A stretch of DNA of 59,032 nucleotides from Nonomuraea antri (GTDB lineage Bacteria > Actinomycetota > Actinomycetes > Streptosporangiales > Streptosporangiaceae). The notes under the pieces were generated by a model, which was not told where the DNA came from, ran no database searches, and saw nothing but the letters and a program-made list of their open reading frames with translations. Where the stretch lies: contig NZ_JABCPZ010000040.1 in assembly GCF_013283785.1 (NCBI RefSeq), positions 1-59,032 of the forward strand. The letters are read 5' to 3'. Made by a program: the position numbers and the translations under genes. This document shows positions 56,162 to 59,032 of the stretch, one piece after another. Numbering within the stretch: position 1 is the first letter of the stretch; each line of letters begins with the position of its first letter.

Positions 56162-56187
56162 ATGACACCCGGGGGGCGGGGTGTCAT
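56162..56187. promoter_or_regulatory. ATGACACC-N10-GGTGTCAT inverted repeat upstream of O-methyltransferase gene
   Basis: ATGACACC (56162-56169) and GGTGTCAT (56180-56187) form a perfect inverted pair with a G-rich spacer, 10 bp before the methyltransferase ATG. It shares the octamer with the marR intergenic region. Confidence 0.6.
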
Positions 56188-56195
56188 GGGGGCGT

Positions 56196-58394
56196 TCACC
56201 GGTCGAAGAAACCGCCGTCCTCGTCCGGCTCGTCGCCGAACGCGTCGCCGTACTGGTCGTCCGCCGGGCCGACTTGAAGGTCGTCGCGCTCCTGCTTCTC
56301 GGGCGCGCAGTTCTGCTCGCAGCCGCCGAACCTGGAGGTGTTCAGCGGCGTGAACGCGGTCGCCGGCGTGCCCCGCAGCGCGGCGATCATCGTGTCCTTC
56401 CAGATCGGGCCGGGCAGCGAGGCGCCCTGGACCGAGCCGAAGTACCGGCCGCCGATGGTGACGCCGGTGAGCTTGTGCCGCTGCGCGCCGCGCGGGTCGC
56501 CGATGCTGACCGCGCCGGCCAGGTCGGGGGTGAACCCGGCGAACCAGGCGCTGGCGTACCCGTCGGTGGTGCCGGTCTTGCCGGCCGCCGGACGGCCGAT
56601 GCCGCCGACGCCGCTCATGGTGCCCTGGGTGAACACCCCGGACAGGATGTGCGCGGTCGCGTCGGCGATCTCCGGGTCCAGCGCCCGTTCGCAGCGCGGG
56701 CGGTAGGGGGTGGTCCTGCCGTCCCTGCCGGTGATGGCGGTGATGGCCATGGGCTCGCAGTACGTGCCGCGCGCGGCGATGGCGGCGTAGGCGCCGGCCA
56801 CGGTCACCGGGTCGCTCTCGTTGATGCCCAGCGTGAACGTCTCGAACTCGCGCAGCTCGGCGCCGTCGGCCCGCTTGACGCCCAGCGACTCGGCGGTCTC
56901 GACTGTCGGGCACAGGCCCACCCGCTCCTGCAGCTCCATGAAGAAGGTGTTGACCGAGCCCCAGGTGCCGGTGGCCAGGGTCTTGAAGCCGGGCGAGCCC
57001 TCGTCGTTGGTGACCGTCCAGGACGGGTCGCCGACGTTGCCGCCGGCGCAGTTCTTGAACGCGGACGGGCCGGGTGCGGTGTAACCGGCGCCCGCGGTGA
57101 TGCCGTCGTCGATCTTCATGCCCTGCTTGAGCGCGGTGATCAGGGTGAACGTCTTGAACGTCGAGCCCGGCTGGAAGCCGATCAGCCCGCCGTGCGCCAT
57201 GTCGGCCGCCGCGTTGTAGGAGATCTCGTGGTCGCGGGCGGAGCCGCCGTACGGGCGGCTGGCCGCCATCGCCTTGATCTTGCCGGTGCCCGGCTCCACC
57301 AGCGCCTCGGCCGCCAGCGCGCGGTCGGAGGCGAAGACGTGCTTCTTGATGGCCGACTCCGCGGCGCGCTGCGCCTTGGGGTCCAGCGTCGTGCGTACCT
57401 TGAGCCCGCCCAGGCCGAAGGCCTGCTCGCGCTGCCGCCGCGTCTTGCCGAACGCGCGGTCGGCCAGCAGCTCGTGCCGGACGTACTCGCAGAAGTACGG
57501 ATAGCGGCTCTCCTGACAGCCGTTGGGCTGCCTGATGCCCCGGTAGCCGAGTTTGCCGGCCTTGGCGGTGTCGGCCTGCGCCCGGGTGATGCGGCCCAGC
57601 TCGGCCATCCGGTCGAGCACCACGTTGCGCCGCTGCAGCAGCAGCTTGCGTGCCTTGGCGCCGAGGTTCGGGTCGGTCCTGTTCGGGTCCTGGACGGCGC
57701 CGGCCAGCGTGGCAGCCTGGGCCAGGTCCAGGCGAGCGGCCGGGACGCCGAAGAACCGCCTGGCCGCCGCCTCCACGCCGTTGGCCCCGGCGCCGAAGTA
57801 CGCGATGTTCAGATATTTCTCCAGGATCTGGTCCTTGGAGTATTTCCGCTCGACGTACATGGCGTGCCGCAGTTCCCTGAGCTTGCGCGCGTAGCTGCCC
57901 TCCAGGGCCGCGTTCTTCTCCTGCTCGGTGTCGGCCGAGTTGAGCAGGACCTGCTTGACGTACTGCTGGGTGATCGACGAGCCGCCCTGGCTGATGCCGC
58001 CCGTGGTCAGGTTCTTGACCAGGGCGCGGGCGGTGCCTTCGAGGTCGATCGCGCCGTGCTGGTAGAAGCGGTCGTCCTCGATGGCGACGATGGCCGTCCG
58101 CATCGGCTCCGAGATGCGGGCCAGCGGCACGACCTTGCGGTCCTGGGCGTAGAACTGGGCGATCGCGTTGCCCGCGGCGTCGTACACGGTGGTCTTCTCC
58201 GGCAGCGGCGGCTCGGTCAGTGCGGCCGGCCGGAGGTTCAGCGCCTCGGTGGCCGCCACGACCGCCGCTCCGGAGCCGCCCACGGCGGGCAGGGCGAGCG
58301 CGGCGGCCACCACCCCGGCCGCGGCCGCCGCCGCGGCCAGGCGGGTGACGCTGGACAGGCGGGTACCAGGATGCGAGCTGGGCATGACGGCCAT
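56196..58394 (-). CDS. Class A penicillin-binding protein (transglycosylase/transpeptidase)
   Basis: 732 residues. An N-terminal membrane anchor (SVTRLAAAAAAAGVVAAALA) precedes the GT51 glycosyltransferase with catalytic EDDRFYQHGAIDLEG and GGSSITQQYVKQ. The transpeptidase has SxxK in PGSTFKTF, SxN in GSVNTFF and KTG in AGKTGTTDGYASAWF. The C-terminus is an acidic tail (DDQYGDAFGDEPDEDGG). It polymerises and cross-links peptidoglycan outside the membrane. ATG 58394, or 58385 in frame. A GATATCG inverted repeat lies ~55 bp upstream. Confidence 0.95.
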   Translation of the reverse strand: MAVMPSSHPGTRLSSVTRLAAAAAAAGVVAAALALPAVGGSGAAVVAATEALNLRPAALTEPPLPEKTTVYDAAGNAIAQFYAQDRKVVPLARISEPMRTAIVAIEDDRFYQHGAIDLEGTARALVKNLTTGGISQGGSSITQQYVKQVLLNSADTEQEKNAALEGSYARKLRELRHAMYVERKYSKDQILEKYLNIAYFGAGANGVEAAARRFFGVPAARLDLAQAATLAGAVQDPNRTDPNLGAKARKLLLQRRNVVLDRMAELGRITRAQADTAKAGKLGYRGIRQPNGCQESRYPYFCEYVRHELLADRAFGKTRRQREQAFGLGGLKVRTTLDPKAQRAAESAIKKHVFASDRALAAEALVEPGTGKIKAMAASRPYGGSARDHEISYNAAADMAHGGLIGFQPGSTFKTFTLITALKQGMKIDDGITAGAGYTAPGPSAFKNCAGGNVGDPSWTVTNDEGSPGFKTLATGTWGSVNTFFMELQERVGLCPTVETAESLGVKRADGAELREFETFTLGINESDPVTVAGAYAAIAARGTYCEPMAITAITGRDGRTTPYRPRCERALDPEIADATAHILSGVFTQGTMSGVGGIGRPAAGKTGTTDGYASAWFAGFTPDLAGAVSIGDPRGAQRHKLTGVTIGGRYFGSVQGASLPGPIWKDTMIAALRGTPATAFTPLNTSRFGGCEQNCAPEKQERDDLQVGPADDQYGDAFGDEPDEDGGFFDR

Positions 58395-58444
58395 AAGAGC
58401 ACAAACATCCTCATACTGTCTAAGACTGATATGAATCGCTCATC

Positions 58445-58462
58445 GATATCGAAACCGATATC
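58445..58462. promoter_or_regulatory. GATATCG-AAAC-CGATATC inverted repeat upstream of PBP gene
   Basis: GATATCG 58445-58451 and CGATATC 58456-58462, with a related GATAT half-site just beside them near 58434. It lies in the AT-rich PBP promoter region. The regulator is not identified. Confidence 0.5.
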
Positions 58463-58548
58463 AGGCCAGGTAGCTCATTAACGGACAGCAGGCAAGACCC
58501 CGATTCGGGCCCGTTGACGACCGAAAATCGGTGACCTAGCTTTTTAAA

Positions 58549-58563
58549 TAGGAAAGTTTCCTA
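58549..58563. promoter_or_regulatory. TAGGAAAGTTTCCTA palindrome upstream of small secreted protein gene
   Basis: A perfect 15-bp palindrome around a central G, directly after the AT-rich TTTTTAAA and 43 bp before the ATG. Position and symmetry suggest an operator. I associate similar AGGAAA-TTTCCT sites with exoprotein genes in this group, but only from memory. Confidence 0.55.
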
Positions 58564-58606
58564 AGAGTAAGTCCCTGTCACCCCCAGAACCCCAGGGAGA
58601 CCTCGC

Positions 58607-58909
58607 ATGAGCCTTCGTCGTCACCTCACCGGGCTGGCCGCCACCGGCGTACTCTGCCTGGGCGCGGCAGCACTCGCCCCGTCGCCCGCCATGGCCGCGC
58701 CCACCGGCTGCACCACCTGGCTCTCCAACGGCTACGCCTACAGCCAGTGCACCGGCGGCACCGGCGAGCACAGCGTCGCCGTGGAGCAGTGGCACCCGTA
58801 CGCCGGGCCGATCCTCGTCACCGGCGACTGGAAGCCGGCCGGCGCCGTCTCGTCGGCGCGGCTCACCCCCTGGACGGTCAAGCGCGTCTGGGTGAACAAG
58901 CGCGGCTGA
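58607..58909 (+). CDS. Small secreted protein
   Basis: 100 residues. Clear signal peptide (MSLRRHLTGLAATGVLCLGA, cleavage near AMA-AP). The ~70-residue mature part has two Cys (GCTTW, SQCTGG), likely one disulfide, and is Trp-rich (QWHPYAG, GDWKPAG, PWTVKRVW). AGGGAG lies 7 nt before ATG 58607. No family recognised. Confidence 0.78.
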   Translation: MSLRRHLTGLAATGVLCLGAAALAPSPAMAAPTGCTTWLSNGYAYSQCTGGTGEHSVAVEQWHPYAGPILVTGDWKPAGAVSSARLTPWTVKRVWVNKRG

Positions 58910-58925
58910 CAGTGATGATGTAGAT

Positions 58926-59011
58926 GAGCGCTTCCCGACAGGGTCTGACCCAGCGACTGACTGACCTCGAGGTCCTCAACGGGATCTGTCGGCCCTGGCC
59001 GGGAAGCGCTC
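58926..59011. repeat. 86-bp element with 12-bp terminal inverted repeats
   Basis: GAGCGCTTCCCG (58926-58937) and CGGGAAGCGCTC (59000-59011) are perfect inverted repeats. Inside are CCGACAG/CTGTCGG complements, GGGTCTGACCC and the palindrome GACCTCGAGGTC. It lies 16 bp after the small secreted protein gene. Terminator, structured RNA or miniature mobile element cannot be told apart from the window alone. Confidence 0.55.
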
Positions 59012-59032
59012 GTGTGCACTCACCGGACGCGG

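Overview
The window is high-GC actinobacterial chromosome. GTG/TTG starts, GGAGG ribosome sites, the codon bias and the gene content (HerA/NurA/SbcCD cluster, SigE-type sigma factor, PASTA and Ser/Thr kinase genes, F420-type LLM oxidoreductase, TPP-riboswitch thiC) fit a Streptosporangiales genome such as Nonomuraea. That placement is inferred from the look of the proteins, not from a search.

Layout. 1-1017 is the 3' part of an acyl-CoA dehydrogenase gene. 1.2-12.8 kb looks like an accessory island. It holds a truncated IS5-type transposase, a pRiA4b ORF-3-like protein, a VOC protein, a STAND (NB-ARC/TPR) NTPase related to FxSxx-COOH-system proteins, a lipoprotein, a PLD/HKD nuclease fused to an SF2 helicase and DUF3427, and frameshifted gene debris that abuts a probably truncated DUF6493-like gene. 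14.5-21.1 kb is a minus-strand DNA-repair operon in the order herA-sbcD(mre11)-sbcC(rad50)-nurA, the order known from thermophilic archaea. It is preceded by a promoter matching the LexA-independent (PafBC/RecA-NDp) DNA-damage consensus. A second copy of that promoter lies just upstream of the DUF6493-like gene.

21.2-29.3 kb holds a short-chain dehydrogenase, a Ser/Thr kinase with a C-terminal repeat region, a solitary N6-adenine methylase, a membrane Ser/Thr kinase, and a compact operon of NYN nuclease, PASTA protein, secreted repeat protein and sirtuin. 29.4-45 kb is mostly housekeeping and catabolic: thiC with its THI-box, methyltransferase, universal stress protein, P1 peptidase, chorismate mutase, NmrA-like protein, a TetR/acyl-CoA synthetase/enoyl-CoA hydratase operon, PhyH-like dioxygenase, SLC13-type transporter, MNIO (DUF692) enzyme, LLM oxidoreductase, and a sigma factor with a membrane beta-propeller partner.

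45-59 kb holds a GNAT, a secreted HNH nuclease, hydrolases, an HTH-membrane protein, a NarL-type two-component system beside a membrane protein, an ABC-F gene with a seven-codon leader peptide, a MarR/hydrolase/O-methyltransferase group sharing an operator-like motif, a class A penicillin-binding protein and a small secreted protein.

Recurring oddities are short tandem repeats, several of which span stop codons, and strong inverted repeats in intergenic DNA. No rRNA, tRNA, CRISPR array or complete IS was seen.
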